Shown here piece by piece: positions 11,572-26,500 of a stretch of DNA of 64,000 nt (positions are counted from its first letter, which is position 1; each line of letters begins with the position of its first letter). Both the position numbers and the translations under genes were made by a program. Below the pieces are notes generated by a model that saw only the letters and a program-made list of their open reading frames with translations, had not been told where the DNA came from and ran no database searches. The stretch is from contig NC_134679.1 in the NCBI RefSeq assembly GCF_024713945.1, positions 4,717,001 through 4,781,000 of the forward strand, given 5' to 3'. This stretch comes from Dermatophagoides farinae. Taxonomy: Eukaryota > Arthropoda > Arachnida > Sarcoptiformes > Pyroglyphidae.

Positions 11572-14500
11572 TTGTCGCATTTTAGTCCCTGAGCTTGTTG
11601 TTGATGAATTCTATATACCCAAAAAAAGTTGGGCCTGATTTCAAAATTCTATTGTACATATAATAAACATACACACACACACACACCACACACACACACA
11701 ATCAGTTACATAATATTAAAGCTATAGAAAAACGTATAATGTTTTAAATAAATTTGTCGAAAAAAAAATATAAAAAAAACCCTCCTATGTATTACAAATA
11801 ACAATAATGATAATAATAATAAAACAATGAATCAGCAAATTCCTTTTTTTAAACTGAAAAATGATTGATTCGATCACAACTAATCGATGATATCGATCGA
11901 TTCATTTTTTTTTTGTTTTTGTTTTTTTTTATTGTTGAAAACATTAGCCTGATTTTTTTTTCTATTGACTTTTTTTTGTTACTTTTGTTTGTTACCAATG
12001 TTTTTTTTTTTTTTTTTTGATTCAGTTCAGTTTTTAATGATGATAGGAGACACTCAATAATCATCCATCAGTCATAATGTTTCATTATATATATACAGGA
12101 AAATAATAGAAAATTTGTTATAAAATGTTCAGGTTATATTATATACAATAGACTTTTATCATTAATATTATTATTATGGTTGGTTTATTGGTGTGCACCT
12201 AAGATTTTGTTTTTCAAGTTTTTTTTTGTTGGTAATTCAATACGAACCAGCAGACAAACAAACAAACAAACTGAATTCATTTTTTATTTTATTTTTTTTT
12301 TGTTCAACATTTTTCATTTTTATATTTGTTTGCTTAGAACTAATTGACAAGTTATGGTATGATATTAGTTTATGACAGCCATTCCTCCTGAATGTTGATA
12401 TAAAAAAAACTTTTTTTTTGTTTGTATGTTGTATGCGGATAGAGCTGTCATTTTAACCGTTAAATGGATAGATTATTGGTTGTTGTTGTTGTTGTTTTTG
12501 TTTTTGTTATGGCACCATCACCAATAATGATGATCACACAACAAATATTAAGGATCGATAATCAATCTCTAGTTATAGCTGGAATGTTCCATTTTTTTTA
12601 TCCTTCTCTCATTTATATTTTTGAGTCAGCTTGTGTGTGTAATTTTTTTTTCTGTGCACTTTTTTTCCGGATTTCAGATATTTGCCACAAAGCTGTGGCA
12701 TTTTGTTCATTTGATGATCATGATGATGATGATGATGATGGTTTTCATAGTGTGTTTGTTTTTTTTGCGATTTTTTTTTCTATTCCATCCATTTTCAATG
12801 ATATTAATCAAAAGAAAAAAAAATCAATGACTCAAACAACTTAACTCATTCTATGGATTTTTTCTTTTTGGTTGTTGGAAAAATGTTGATGATGATGATG
12901 ATGTTGAGAGGAATTAAGGTTTTAGTCGTCATTCTATTCTGGCGAAAAAAATGATGATGATGATGATGAACTTGTTTGAAGTTTTTTCGCTTTGGTTGAG
13001 ATATGAAAAATTGGTTTTCTCTCTATAATGTGTTACATTACGTCCATCGATTATCAATGTGTTTACATTTATGTGTGTTTGGTAAAAGAGAAAAAATTGA
13101 AAATTTTCTATGATGATGATCATCATCATCATCATCATCGACTACGGTACTGTACACCGAAAATCATGTAATTGCTTTTTCATCCATATAATTTTGATTT
13201 TTTAAATGTTATTAAGTTACCCTTAAATAGTATCTATGCTATCCAAAGTTTTATTACAACCGAATTGAAGAAAAAACATGGGAAAAATCTAACCATTTGA
13301 TTGGCATTGAAAAAAAACAGTGCAACCAACTTAAAGAAAAAGATGAATTCATCTTAAACATTAAAAATCGATTGTTTTTCTTTGCCTTCATCATCATTAT
13401 ATCTTGCCTTTATGAAATTCCGATTGATTTAATTCAAGTAATTTTGATTTTTTTTTTCATTCTAGATGTTTATTCAACAAAGACAAATGAAATGATTTTT
13501 TTTGTTTGTCTTGTTTTTGGTTCTTTTTCTCTTTTGTTTTCGTTTTTTTTATATCATTTGATCTGATTTGTATTCAGATTCAAATCGTTTATGATGATGA
13601 TGATGATGATGATAGTTTTTCGCATGAAATATTTTTCTTTTTGAGCCATATCAGCAAATTTTTTTTCTCTACTTTCTGGATCATTGAATATGATGATGAT
13701 GATGATGATGATGATGTTGATGATGATAATCCAAACAAAAATCTCTATATAATTATGATGATGATTATATGACAACAACAATTTTTTTATGATGGCAGGG
13801 TTTGATAATAATTCCAATGACAAATATAAAAAACATAAAATGTATGGTGGTTGTTTTGGGATTCAAAATTAAATTCATCTCAAACATGTACTTGTATCGT
13901 TGTTCATTGAAAAATGAAATTCCAAGTAGAAAAGTGATTACCATTACAGAAAAAAAATAGTCCAAAACATTTGACAAAAATTATGATTGACACATTTGCA
14001 TTGGGCATTTTTCCTGTTGTGTTGTTCCAATATTGAAACACTACTCCATATATACTGTTCGAAGGATTCATATATGGATGGATGGATGGATGGATGCATT
14101 TCATTCTTATAATTTTTTTTTACGGCTATTCATCTATAAAATATTAATTTTCATAACTTTACGATCGACAAACCGGCCGGCTGGCCGGCTGGCCATCAAT
14201 AATATGATTGACTGATACTGAATCAATTGCTTGCTTCAAAACTAAAAATGTGAATTTCGGTTTTTTATACTCCTTGTATTTGATAATAATATACACATAT
14301 AAAATTTCATATCTACATCTCCAACATCATCATCATCATCATGGTACATGTTTCCAAAATGATGGTAATATGATATGATCTTTATGCTTGGTAAACGGCA
14401 TTTTTTTTTCATTCTTCATTGTTGTCGTTTTGGCCATGAATTTTGAATTCAATATTTTTTTTTTGTACTATACTAACAAATGTCAAAACGATCATCTGTT

Positions 14501-17500
14501 CTGTATTTTTTTTTTGTTCTTATTGGTGTGTGTGTGTGTGTGTGTGAGTGAGTGCATGTTTGTGTTTGTGATCGTATTTATTGATTGTGTTGGCAAAATG
14601 TATTTATGCTAGTATTGATGCTGAATAATATTGATTATATCAATTTTTTTTCGATTCTATTGAAAAATCCACTGAAATAGAATGAATAAGAAAGTCATAG
14701 CTCAATGAATCGTATATACACACAAACACACACACACAGAAACATTTAAACAAACCAACATATATAGATGAATAAGAATGATATCTTTCTATATTTATTC
14801 CGTTTTTTTTATAGTTCCCTTTTTTTAGTTTGTCAGGAATTTCTTTTCTCTCTTTAGTTCATTCCCTCATAAAATGTCATTTATGATTATATTTAGTTTT
14901 TCGGACATTTTTGTAATCTTGGATCATCATCATCATCATCATCATGATGATCGTAATCATAAATTTGTTTCTAGACATGGATATAACGATTCTATTCTTG
15001 ATCATTCTTTTTCAACCTCCCCCCTCCCTGAACATATGAAATAAACGAGAGAAGAATTGAAAATTTCTTTCGTTTATAACAACAAAAAAATGAGAATCCA
15101 AAGAATTTTATATTGTAACAGAGTTATAAATCAAAAATCAACAAAAAAAAAATCCCAATTTGTTTTTTGTTTGGCAAAAAAAAAAAAAATAAAATCGATT
15201 TCGTGACTATTGTTTTGGTCAATGGTAATCAGTGAAACAACAACATTTATGTGATTGACGACCATGATAAATCGTATGCTGCCTGTTTACTCTGTAAATG
15301 TCCTGTATTGAGCATTCACACGCACACACACGCAAATGTCTATTAAATTGAAAATATTATTATTTTTTTCTAAACTTCTCATTCTTCTAATTCTGTCTTA
15401 TCACAGGATATGAGGGTCCAAAATCACATACTGCTGATCGATTGAATAAAATTTCTCGAGGCGATCTATCAGCCATTTGTCAAATGGGTAATAGTGGTGG
15501 AACAACAGTATCGGCTACAGCATATCTTGCCAATATGGTCGGTATACGTGTATTTGTCACCGGTGGTATTGGTGGTGTACATCGTGGTGCAGAAATTTCC
15601 ATGGATATCAGCACAGATCTAATGGAATTATCAACTACACCAATTTGTGTTGTATCGGCTGGTATAAAATCAATATTGGATGTAGAAAAAACGCTTGAAG
15701 TACTCGAAACAAATGGAGTATGTGTAGCCGTTTTTGATGGTGATCAAATCGATGGCAGTAATCGTGTAGAATTTCCCGCATTTTATACTCCAAATAGTGG
15801 CTACTATGTTAACTATAATTTTTTGACAGCTAAATCGATTGCACAATTAATCGATACGCGTGATGAACTTGGCCTTAAAATGGCCATACTATTAGCCGTA
15901 CCTAATCGTACGGCCAAAGCCGAAGAATATCAACGAAAATTCAATGAAGCATTGGAACTTGCATTGGAACAGGCACGGTATGAATAACCCTGTTTATTTG
16001 TTGTAAAATCAATAAATTTGAATTGAATTATTATTATATGACCAATATCTTAAATATAGAAATGAAAAAATCAAAGGAAAAATGGTAACACCATTTCTAT
16101 TATCAAAAATGTCACAAATGACCAATGAACAAACGTTACGATTGAATCAAAATCTAATTGAAAATAATGCTCATGTTGGTGCAGCCATTGCCATCGAATA
16201 TAGCCAATTGATGGGCTGGCAACAACGATCTTCATCTTTGAATGTCAATGACGATTGTAACAACAACAATGATTGTAAAATTAGTAACTTTATTTCAAAA
16301 AGAACACCGGTAAGTTTTTTGTTTCAATCTTGATTCAATCATCATACATTTTATATGTGTTGTAGATAGTTATCGGTGCTTCTGTCTATGATATAGTAAC
16401 GAAAGTAAATTCAACAAATATTCAGGTAGGTTTTGTTGTTTAATCATTTTTTTATTTGTCTTGTTTATAATTTTATACATTGAATTGTGTTTCCTTTTTT
16501 TGAAATACAAAGTAATCCTAGCTTATTTTATGCACACATACACCCGAATATTGTTGTATTCATCATCTTAAAGATGAATGAACAAAAAAAATTCAGTAAC
16601 ATTCTATTCTCGAGTTATTGTCATCATGTTTGCATATTATACTTATTACCATCATCATTATCATTATCATTATTTTTTTCGGGCACCTAGTAAATGTATG
16701 TTTTATGTGAATGTGTCTGGTCTTAGCTAAATTATAAAGTTTTTTTTCACTTATTTTTTTTTTATTTGTTTGTTCTGTTTTGCTCGTTTCAAAATAACAA
16801 TATAATAATCACATGTTGAAATTGCTTTTTTTTCTGCATCTCTCTCTCTCTCTCTTTCTCTCCCTTGCGGGTTTTTTGATAATGTTTGTTACCATGGTGT
16901 GTAGCAATGGTTATCATTCGGAGTATGTCATTCTTTTTTTCTCTTCCATATGTTTTTTATGATTTTTTTTCTGGCTTTCTGTTATTTTTATTTTTTTTTT
17001 TTTTTTTTTTTTTTTTGATTATTTTCATATCGCATATGTTGAAATTTTTTTTTTTTTGGTTGTTGCAAGGAATCGCATTTTACCATTCGTATCATTATCA
17101 TCAAGATCTTGATTATGATGATGATGATGATGATGATTAGTAAAATGATTTTTTGTGTTGAATTTTTTTTTGTTTTTTTTTCATTGTTGTGTGTGTGTTA
17201 TGGCGTTTTTTTTCTTGTGAAACATCCGGCTATCTTTCACCATCATCATCATCATCTTTGTGTTTTATACAACAACAACAACAATGATTACATCAAACTT
17301 TAGAAAATTATTTTCAATGTCTTATTCTTTATTGTTTATCATTGTGGTACATTTACATTTATATATGCATTATATGATAATAACGATCATTATCTCATAA
17401 GATTATCAACACATGAGTTTATATAATTTTAATAAATCAAGTGATTTTTTTTTTATTTTTTGATGAAGAGTCTTCTTTTTTTTGCATATGTGTTTATCAT

Positions 17501-20500
17501 AATAATAATGATGTCATGATGATGATGATGATGACCTTTTTTTATGCAAATTTTTTTTTTGTTTGCAAAATTTTCTACAAGCCAGTGATTTGTATATGAG
17601 TTTTTTATGTAATGTGTGTGTGGAGGACAAGAATTTTGGAGAGAAAGAAAAATGCACCATCAAATCCGACTTATAACGGTACATTGCATATATTCATATA
17701 ATGTATATACACAAAAACAATCTCTTTTTTTTGTGCGCGTGTGTCTGTTCATGCATGTTGTTGTTGTTTTTTTTTTTGCACACATCAGTTTGTTGTTGTT
17801 TGCTCTTTTGGTTTTTTTTATGAATTTTTTTTTCTTTTACTTGGTTATGGCATGGTTTTTCGTTTTAATCTAGTTGCTAATATTTGGTATGTGTGTGTGT
17901 GTGTATACATTCTACAAGAATTGAATTGATGATGCAGTTTTGATTCTGTGAGGGCTGGTTTCATTTTTTTTCCTGGTTTTGTTTTTTTTTTTTTTTTTTT
18001 TTTTGGTTTTTGGTTTTTTGGTTTTTAGTGTTGGGTGGAATGTTGGTGTTTGTTTGTGGGTTGGAATTTCATTTTTTTTTTCTTCATCAGTGATTGTCGT
18101 TGTTGTTGTTGTTGATGTTGTTGTTGTTTTATGCAAAATAGAAATTTCCAGTCACATTCACAGTTTCAGTTTGGATTTTTTTTTTAATTTTAATAAAAAA
18201 AAATTGGTCGTCAGTTGCATACGATGGTTTTTGTTTTCATTAGCGTAAAGTTATGGTAGAGAAAATTTTTCATGAAATCAAGCTGAAAAATTGGAATTAT
18301 TTGAAGTTGAGATTGCTAATTTTATCATTATCATCATAATTGTGAATCCTATGGTAACCGGATATTGGATAAGAGGAGGGAGTTAACATTAAAGTAGGAA
18401 AAAAACAAAAATGTAAAATGCAATGAGGTGAAGCTGACATTCATTTTGGCTGGCTGGCTGGCTTATATGGGTCTCTTGTGTATTTTTTTTAACAACGTTT
18501 TTCCATTTAATGATGAATGTAGGATAGAGAATTTGATTTTCATTTTAATGATTGTTTCATTGTAATTATGATTGAATTTTTTTTTGTTTCCTCCGATCGT
18601 TGATGATTTCATTCGATTTGGATTAAAAAGACAATACGTTACCGTAGTAGCAGCAGTAGCACCAACAAGACAACAACAACAACAACAAGACAAGAATTTA
18701 TTTTTCAGCTGATTATATTTTGAAAAACTAACAAGAGACAATAACCTCGTTAATGTCTTTATAATTGCAAGAATAAAGCCCAACTTGTATTTTTTTTTCT
18801 GCACACACACAAAAAAAAATACCGTATCTTGTCATCGTTATAGGATGACAACACAAATAAAAAATATTATTATTAATGAATGAACAACAACGACGAACAT
18901 TTTTTTTTTTTGGCTAAAATCAATTGTTTTCATGGTGGAAATACCATTGTTTTCTTCCCCTTGTGTTTCGGATTGTGCTATAGCAAAATTTGTGTGTGTG
19001 TGTGTGTATGTGATTAATTTCAAACAAGAACTCAACATATCGTCGTTTCATATATATTCGTTTAAATTAGATTAAAGTTAACATAAATGTTCAATGTTTT
19101 ATCATATTTGTTTGTTACCTGATTTATCTTGTTTTTTTTTGATATTGTTTTTCGATATCTAACTAGAATTTGGTTCCAAGATGATTGCCAAAGAATTGAA
19201 TTATTATCTAATAAAAAATTAACCAAATAAAATTTGTGGATCAATGTAATTTTTTTACGTTCAAAATATATATATATTTTAATAATAAATATATCATTTT
19301 TTGGGGAAAAAAAATTGAAAAATATATATATATATTGACACATGATTTATATATTAACATTTGGATTGATTTTTTAAAATTTCATTTTCAATTTCAAAAT
19401 GGTGAATAAATTTTGCAGAAAACAGAATTGTTCATTATCCCAATATTCCGGCAGCCATCATGTTTGTGATGTTTGATAATCCAAAAACAAAAAAAACGAA
19501 ACGAAACGAAAAAAAGTATCGAACAAGAATTTTGTTTTTGTTTTTTTTTTGAAATTATAATGCAAACAAAATACGATAATTGGTGGGAACAAAAAAAAAA
19601 AAAAAAAAGAAAAAAAACAGTGACCATAAAAATTGTGAATGAAGAGAGAAAAAAATATTTTTTTTAGACGATAAATTTAAAATGATGGTGATGAAAGAAG
19701 AAAAAAAATTCAGAATAAATAAAGTGAAGGAATGTTTTTTTTTTTGGTCATATACACAAGTGTTATATATATCACATCTGTTAAGAAGAAGTGGAATAAC
19801 ATGAAGAAAAAAACGCCAAATTTTCTTATTATCAAAACATCAGATAACTTTTCACTTTTAAACATCACGAAAATTTTTTTTTTTAAATAAATAAATAATG
19901 AATTTATATATAGTTGATGACACATTCGGAATGATGTTTCATTTGGTTTTTGTTGTTGTTGTTGTTGTTGTTGTTTATGTTTTATTCCTGATTTTATTCT
20001 CAATATATAAATAATATAAGAATCGGTGGTTTATAGTTTGGCTAATGAAAAAAAAAATAAAAAATAAAAGGAATGATGATGACAAAGAAGAACAAGAATA
20101 TTCATGCATATAAACACGCCCACACTGAAAATGTCTATGGAAAACAAAACAAAAAAAAAAGAAAGAAAAAAAAAGTTGGAAATCAAAATTTTGTTTGTTA
20201 ATATATATACAATATATAAGATTTTTTTTATCTGAAACAGAAGAAGCACTTGAATCACTTTGATATCTGAATCTATTTTTGTATATTTGTGTCTGTTGTA
20301 TAAGTGTTTTTGGTGTTGTTGTTGTTGTTGTTGTTGTCATATCACTTAATTTGGGCCAACAACATCCACATTCACATGCACACAAACATTCTTGAATAAA
20401 CACAATGATGAATTAATTTGATGTTGTTGTTGTTGCCGTTGTTGTTGTTGTTGTTGTTGTTGAATATATTATGTCATACATGGGCAAAGCAAAAATATAC

Positions 20501-23500
20501 ATTCCTTGTTGATTGGTTTTTCGATTTTCCGGTTGATTAAGTATTTTTTTTCAATCTTTTCTCACATAAGATTGCCAGTATATTCATTTATTATTCTCTT
20601 AATTTTAACACTTTTGTCATTTTGTATATATAATTATTGTTGTCGTTGATTATAAATAATAGCTGCAATTTTTTTTTTTTTTTTTTGATAATTATCGATC
20701 AATCATACAATACTATGTTTTTTTGAAAACGATTGACATGCAGCAAGATTAGCTGCCGAATAGCTTAATATTGTACGTGAACCAGTTAATGTATTGATTA
20801 GATTGGTTGTTGCTGTTGCTGTTGGATTTATATAACCACTTGCTGCACTAAGACGACAATGGCATCTTTCCTGTATAGAATTACCACGAAAAATCATTGG
20901 ATGTTGACTAGTTGCAGCTGTCATTGTTGTTGATGATGGATTGAGCAACATTGTTGTTGTGCCTATTGCCGTTCCTGTTTGATCTTGTTGTTGTTGCATT
21001 GATGGTCTTGGTAAATAGGCTTCAATATCTTGAAAGGGTAACATTGGAGTATCACTGCCGGATTCACCTTTGATCACTTTGATTTTTTCAATCATTTCTT
21101 TTATTTCTGAGCGTAATAAAAATAGGAAGCACAACTTGACAAATGTAATCACACAAAAACCAAGTACTAATAATAGATCAGTTGAATTCTGTAACCAAAG
21201 ATAGATGTGATCATAACATCCATTACTAAATACATGTTCATTCATTTTCGTAATACATTCATTATGTGGTGGACCAAATGTAGGCTCTTCCGGATGACAA
21301 CAACTTAATGGTAATACTAAATGTTGTGATTCTGGTAATGGAAGAAAATGTGAAGCCCATGTAGATACATTATAATCGGTTGGACCATCAACACCACAAC
21401 AATTCCAATTGGCTTGAATATCATCCCAAACATTCTGTTGTATTAATGAGAAATTATACGAATGATTATGCAACAATATAAATATGAATTCAATCATTCA
21501 ATCATATCATTTGATGGAAAATATTGTGACTTACCCGTAATTCTGTATTGGTATCATATTCATTAAAAATTTGATTTTTGAGGTCACTTTTAAGATTCAT
21601 TGTCATATTTTTATATCGTAAAGCCCATACAACACCAACGATAGCATCACCAAATACTAATACGGACATTGTTACTAGATATAAATGTAAATAACTTTCA
21701 TTGAGCTTAAGTGCACCAAGACAGCCGATTGCCTGTTTTATAATAAAAAAAATCGATTAGTATATTAGATTGATTTGATTAAAGTTACAAGTGGTTACAA
21801 TTACAATTTACCTGTACAATTCCTCCTTGTATAATAATGGCTAAATAGGCATAAATGAATGATGGATGATAAAGGCGAATATTTGGAAAAAGGCTTAAAC
21901 GTGAATCAGTAATAACCGTAATAAAGGCAACTAAATATATGAATGTTCCAATAAATAATGCTGCATTACAGGAATATATCCAGATACGATAATACTGCAT
22001 GGCCTTGCCTATTGCACGGAGAAACATGTGTTCATGTTTCTCGCCAATGGCCGCTCTACGACCAAAATGGTAACGATGTAACGATGAACGTTGTGGATAC
22101 GTTACGTATGGATTCGTTATGAACATTCAAACGGTTTTTTTTGTTGGATTACTTTTGACGGGTATTACCACGAGGTGGATCTAAATTAATTGTTTTTCAC
22201 TCTTGCTATATATTAATGATCCGGAATACTGGTGAAATTTGCACACACTCGAAAAAACTGACTATAGAATTGTTGTCTTTTTTTTGTTTCTTCCTTTTGT
22301 TTTTTGGCTTCTTTTGGCACCAAGAATTTCGTGACGAACAAATGTGAAAAAAAGAATTGAAATTTTCAAAAACAATCAATCTCTCATCAGAAATGATTAG
22401 TTGTCACATTGCTATAATAAATTTGGGTGAATTCGGGTGAGATGAAAAAAAAATGAAAGAGAAAATTATTCACAATTCAAATTAATGAGATGAAATGGTT
22501 TTTTTTAAATTTTTTTTTTGCTACTGAATTTGTTCATAATGAAAATCGAAACGAAACAAAACAAAACAAAACATAAAAAATGATTGATGGATTCCATATA
22601 TATACAATTCGACTGTGTGTTTGTAGATTTTTATATATTTGTATGTATGATAACAATAATAATAATCCATCCCCATATTCGGCATAAATTCTCAATGCAT
22701 TATTACTCTACAATTTCTTTTGAGAATAATTCAGTCAGAATTTTCTCTGTCTTTCATTCTCTTTAGGGAATCGTAAGCAATTATTCTCTATGGACATTTA
22801 CAAAGTTTATTGCAATGTATGCCGGTAGTATATACATACATGATTGCAGGTATCTATTTTTTCTAATTCAATTATATCCTGAATTTGTTGATAATTTTTT
22901 TTCTCTTTCTTTCATTTCACTAATTATTCTGAAAATAACATTACTCTAATTATTTATAATTATTATATACAATATAATTGATTACAATTACCTTATTTAC
23001 TTTTACTTTTGAAAATAGTGATAGACCTTATTTTTTACCTAAATTCATAGCTATAGGCCAGAAAAAAATGATCATTATCATTATTTATGTATTGAAAATC
23101 TGAAACAAATGAATCTTCATGTTCAGATTTATATTATCATCATAATAACAATGATAATGATAATTTTTTTATTGCAAAATGATTTCTCCATTTCGGTTGC
23201 AAAATGATTTCTGTTTTTTGTGTATGTGTGTACCATTTGCTAGATTTTATTATCACAATTTCAATTGGAACCCTATTCAATAAAACAACAGCCGCGCACA
23301 CAGCAACAACAACAACAACAACATATACCACCTGACCTAGAATTGAAAAATCAATTTATTTTTTTGCCCCTTTTTTTGGTTGGCATTTTATTTTGGTTTA
23401 TTTTTTCTGCAGGCTGTTTCTTTTTTTTTCGTTGTGAATTGAACCAAAAAAAAAAAAAAAAAAAAACACGAAAATAAAATGAAAAAAAAAATTCAATTTC

Positions 23501-26500
23501 CATTAGACAAACTGAGTGCAAATGAGAAAAAAAAATAACGGAAAATAAAAATTGTTATCCCATCATTATATCATAGTATAGTATATATAAATGGATATGA
23601 TAATGATTCTCTATGCAACAACAACAACAAAAAAAAAATGCTTGCCTCGTCCATAGTATATATGAATTGTATGTTGATTTAGTTGAACATTATTATTTCT
23701 GAATTGAATGCAATTTGGTCCATGATGAATTTCAGTGTTGCATGTTTATATGAAGCTAATTTCTATGATTCTTCATATAGATCAATTTAATTGCATTCGT
23801 CTGTGTGTCTGTCACTATTGACTTGTGAGAATGAAAAACAGAAAGAGAACGAAAATGAAAATGTATAAATGAAATTTTCATTTTGTCGATCGTTTTTTTT
23901 TCTCTCTAGTTTTATGTTGTTCTCTTCTGTATATCATAATTTGCCTGTTCAATATTTAATGTGTGTATGTGTGTTTGTTGCTCAATAATTTTTTTTCTGA
24001 TTCTTCTTTTTTTTGACATTTCTTTCTTTTTTTTCCCTTTTAAAACATTTGATGATTATGATGATGATGATGGTTCCAATGAAGATCTTTAGATAAGAAT
24101 CGTTTTTTTTTTGACTTTCTCCTTTTAGCTTTAATAATTTCATCGATTTGACCTAAACCAATGACGACAACTTGACAAAAAAAAAAAAAAAAAAAAGAAG
24201 CTTTTCATTTCATTTGAAACCATTTCGACGGATTTTTTTTTTCATTCATTCATTCATTCATATACATTGAATCTGATAAAAGAAAACAAATGTCAAAGTT
24301 TTTTTTTACATTTCAGGAGATGAACCATGAGAGAGAGAGAGAGTGAGAAAAAAAATCCGATTTTCTAAACTTTTCAATGAATGTTAGCTTTTCATTTTTT
24401 TCATTCTGTTTGAATCATCATTGTGATCAGAAAAATGAAAACAGACATTTAGATTATTATTATTATTAAATCTTATACACTGATGATGTCTTTGTAATAA
24501 ATGGATTTAAATCACTACCACATGACATATATGTGGAACCGAAGAACAAAAAAAAATTATAAAAATGCCAACCTTATTATTTGGCAATTTTGATTAAAAC
24601 ATTGTCTATTATCAATATATAGTGGTACAATTTTTTTCCCCAGCTCACTCTTCATTTATATAATGACTTTTTTTTCCTACTAATTTTTGATGAAAAGTTT
24701 CCCAGAAGGTTTTCAAAAAAAAAAAAAAATGAAAATGAGAAAAAATAATGAAATTGTGTATAAATATGGTTAAAATGTATCTAATTTTCTATGATGAAAT
24801 GACAAACAACCAGAGGAAAAAAATTGATTCAAAATTCCCATAAAATAATGATTATCAATTCAAGATTGGTACATTTTTTTTTTCTTCTTCAATTCTTTAA
24901 TCCTAGATTTGAACTGGACTCGGTTATGTTTTCGTAAGAAAATTTTTAAAGAAATAAAAAAAAATCCAATGATCACATCAAACACAGATTTGCCATCGGA
25001 AATAAACAATGACTTTCAAACAAGAGATAAAAAGGAAATAAATGATTTGAAATAAACAGTGACAACAGAATGAAGAAAATTTTGATTTCAAAAATAGTAC
25101 TTTATCATCATATCATCGTGATGATAATTCAGAATTACGAATTCAAATCACGAATCCAAATCAAATTTTTTTTTTTTGGTTTTAAACAAAGCAAAAGTAA
25201 AAAAAAAATGGTCACACACTCATGCACACGTACAGATATTTGCAAACAAACACACGCACACACACACACTATAGTGACTAACACTGAAAACTTACACTCG
25301 AATGAGATTCAGATTTTCTATTTTCATTTTAATGATTTTTGGAAACACCAGATGCTTGATGAATAACTTTTTTTGTGGCTCGCTTGTGTCCATTTTAGGT
25401 ATTTGAAAATATCCATGTTCAAAAAAAAAAATATTTTCTTGGTTTCAATCGAATATTTGGGCAGAATATTCTATTACCATATTGGATCTCATTCAATATT
25501 TGATAATAATCATATCTATATTTATCTACTCATCATATTGGTTCTGTGTTAATGTTAAAAACTAAATAATTGCTACTGCACTGTATCACTTGTATATCAG
25601 ATCATATATATCATATATCATTATATGGTGATATCCAATATGGTTTAATTCATAAATAAGTTTTTTTTGGGGTGATAAATTGTTTTTTATTATCATTATC
25701 ATCAACACTATATTTATAATCATTTTCTATTAATAAATTCATGTTCGTGATTGGGTTTTTTTTGTTGTGTTTAGTTTTTCATCAGTCTTATTATTTGTTA
25801 GTCGGTTATTTGTTCCAAAAAAAAAGTTATGAGGCAAATTAATTTATGGGAAACAAAAATAATAATGTCTTTAAAGTTTAACTGTCTGTTAATAGCTGGA
25901 TTTTTTTTTGTTGTTTTGTTTTTGTTTTCACCAACATTAATGATATTTTTTTGCCATTCATTTCAATGATGCAAAATGAGATTGAAATTTATTATATATA
26001 CAATGGAAACTAGTGATTTTTAAATTATTTTTTTTTTGTTGTTCTCTGTTTTGCTTTTTGTTTTGTTTTGTTTTTTTTCAATTTCATTCTTAATTTTATT
26101 GAAGAATAAAGTTCTTTCTATCAGAAAAAAAATCCGAAAAAGGTTGGTAATGATAATAATAACAATAAAAAAAAGAATCAAAACAAAACCAAAAAAAAAA
26201 AGATAAACAACACGCGCTTAGTGTTGCATAAATACATCCAGTGAATATATATATGTTCCAAGACTAATGAAAAAAAAAACAAAAACAAAAAAACAAATGC
26301 CGAAACCTGATACATAGCCTAGAAAGAAAAGTAAAAGCTTCTATCTCTCTCTCTTGGCGTAATGACATAGACACAACAGCAAAAAGCCAATAAAATTTAC
26401 ATTTTCACTGATGCCCATTTTTTTTGTTTTGTTTTGTTTCCCAAATGTTTGTCTTAGTTTTGATAGAGAAAAGAATGGCTGTATATTATAATGCAAATTA

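Larger units (their letters stand above)
10918..15406 (+). other. Intron 3 of the pseudouridine gene (4.5 kb), no gene seen
   Basis: It has a GTTTGT donor and a TTATCACAG acceptor, phase 1. Its content is poly-T, (CA)n at 11533-11566 and 11671-11700, several (GAT)n runs and (GGAT)n near 14077. All longer open frames here are low-complexity (poly-Phe, poly-Asp, poly-Met) and I do not accept them as genes. Confidence 0.75.
10369..16309 (+). other. PsuG (glycosidase) module exons 1-5 of the fusion gene
   Basis: The blocks ALESTIITHGMPYPHN, NKISRGDLSAI, TGGIGGVHRGAEISMDISTDL, SAGIKSILD and VTPFLLSKMSQMT match PsuG (E. coli YeiN) along its whole length. The catalytic residues known from E. coli PsuG all appear conserved: Glu in ALEST, Lys in NKIS (the Schiff-base Lys), Asp in SMDIS and Lys in GIKSI. 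The glycosidase should be active. An Asn-rich linker (NDDCNNNNDCK) ends exon 5 before the kinase module. Confidence 0.93.

Noticed and set aside
11849-14612. Several short frames rich in Phe, Asp, Met or Lys in intron 3
   Set aside because: They translate poly-T, (GAT)n or poly-A tracts; no conserved motif and no plausible splice context.
16886-18248. Hydrophobic poly-Phe/poly-Val frames resembling membrane proteins
   Set aside because: The hydrophobicity comes from T-runs and (GTT)n; codon use is that of repeats.
19975-20403. 142-aa frame on - strand with Cys/Phe-rich segments
   Set aside because: Made of (GTT)n and poly-A translation; ends next to the tetraspanin but shares no splice phase or family sequence with it.
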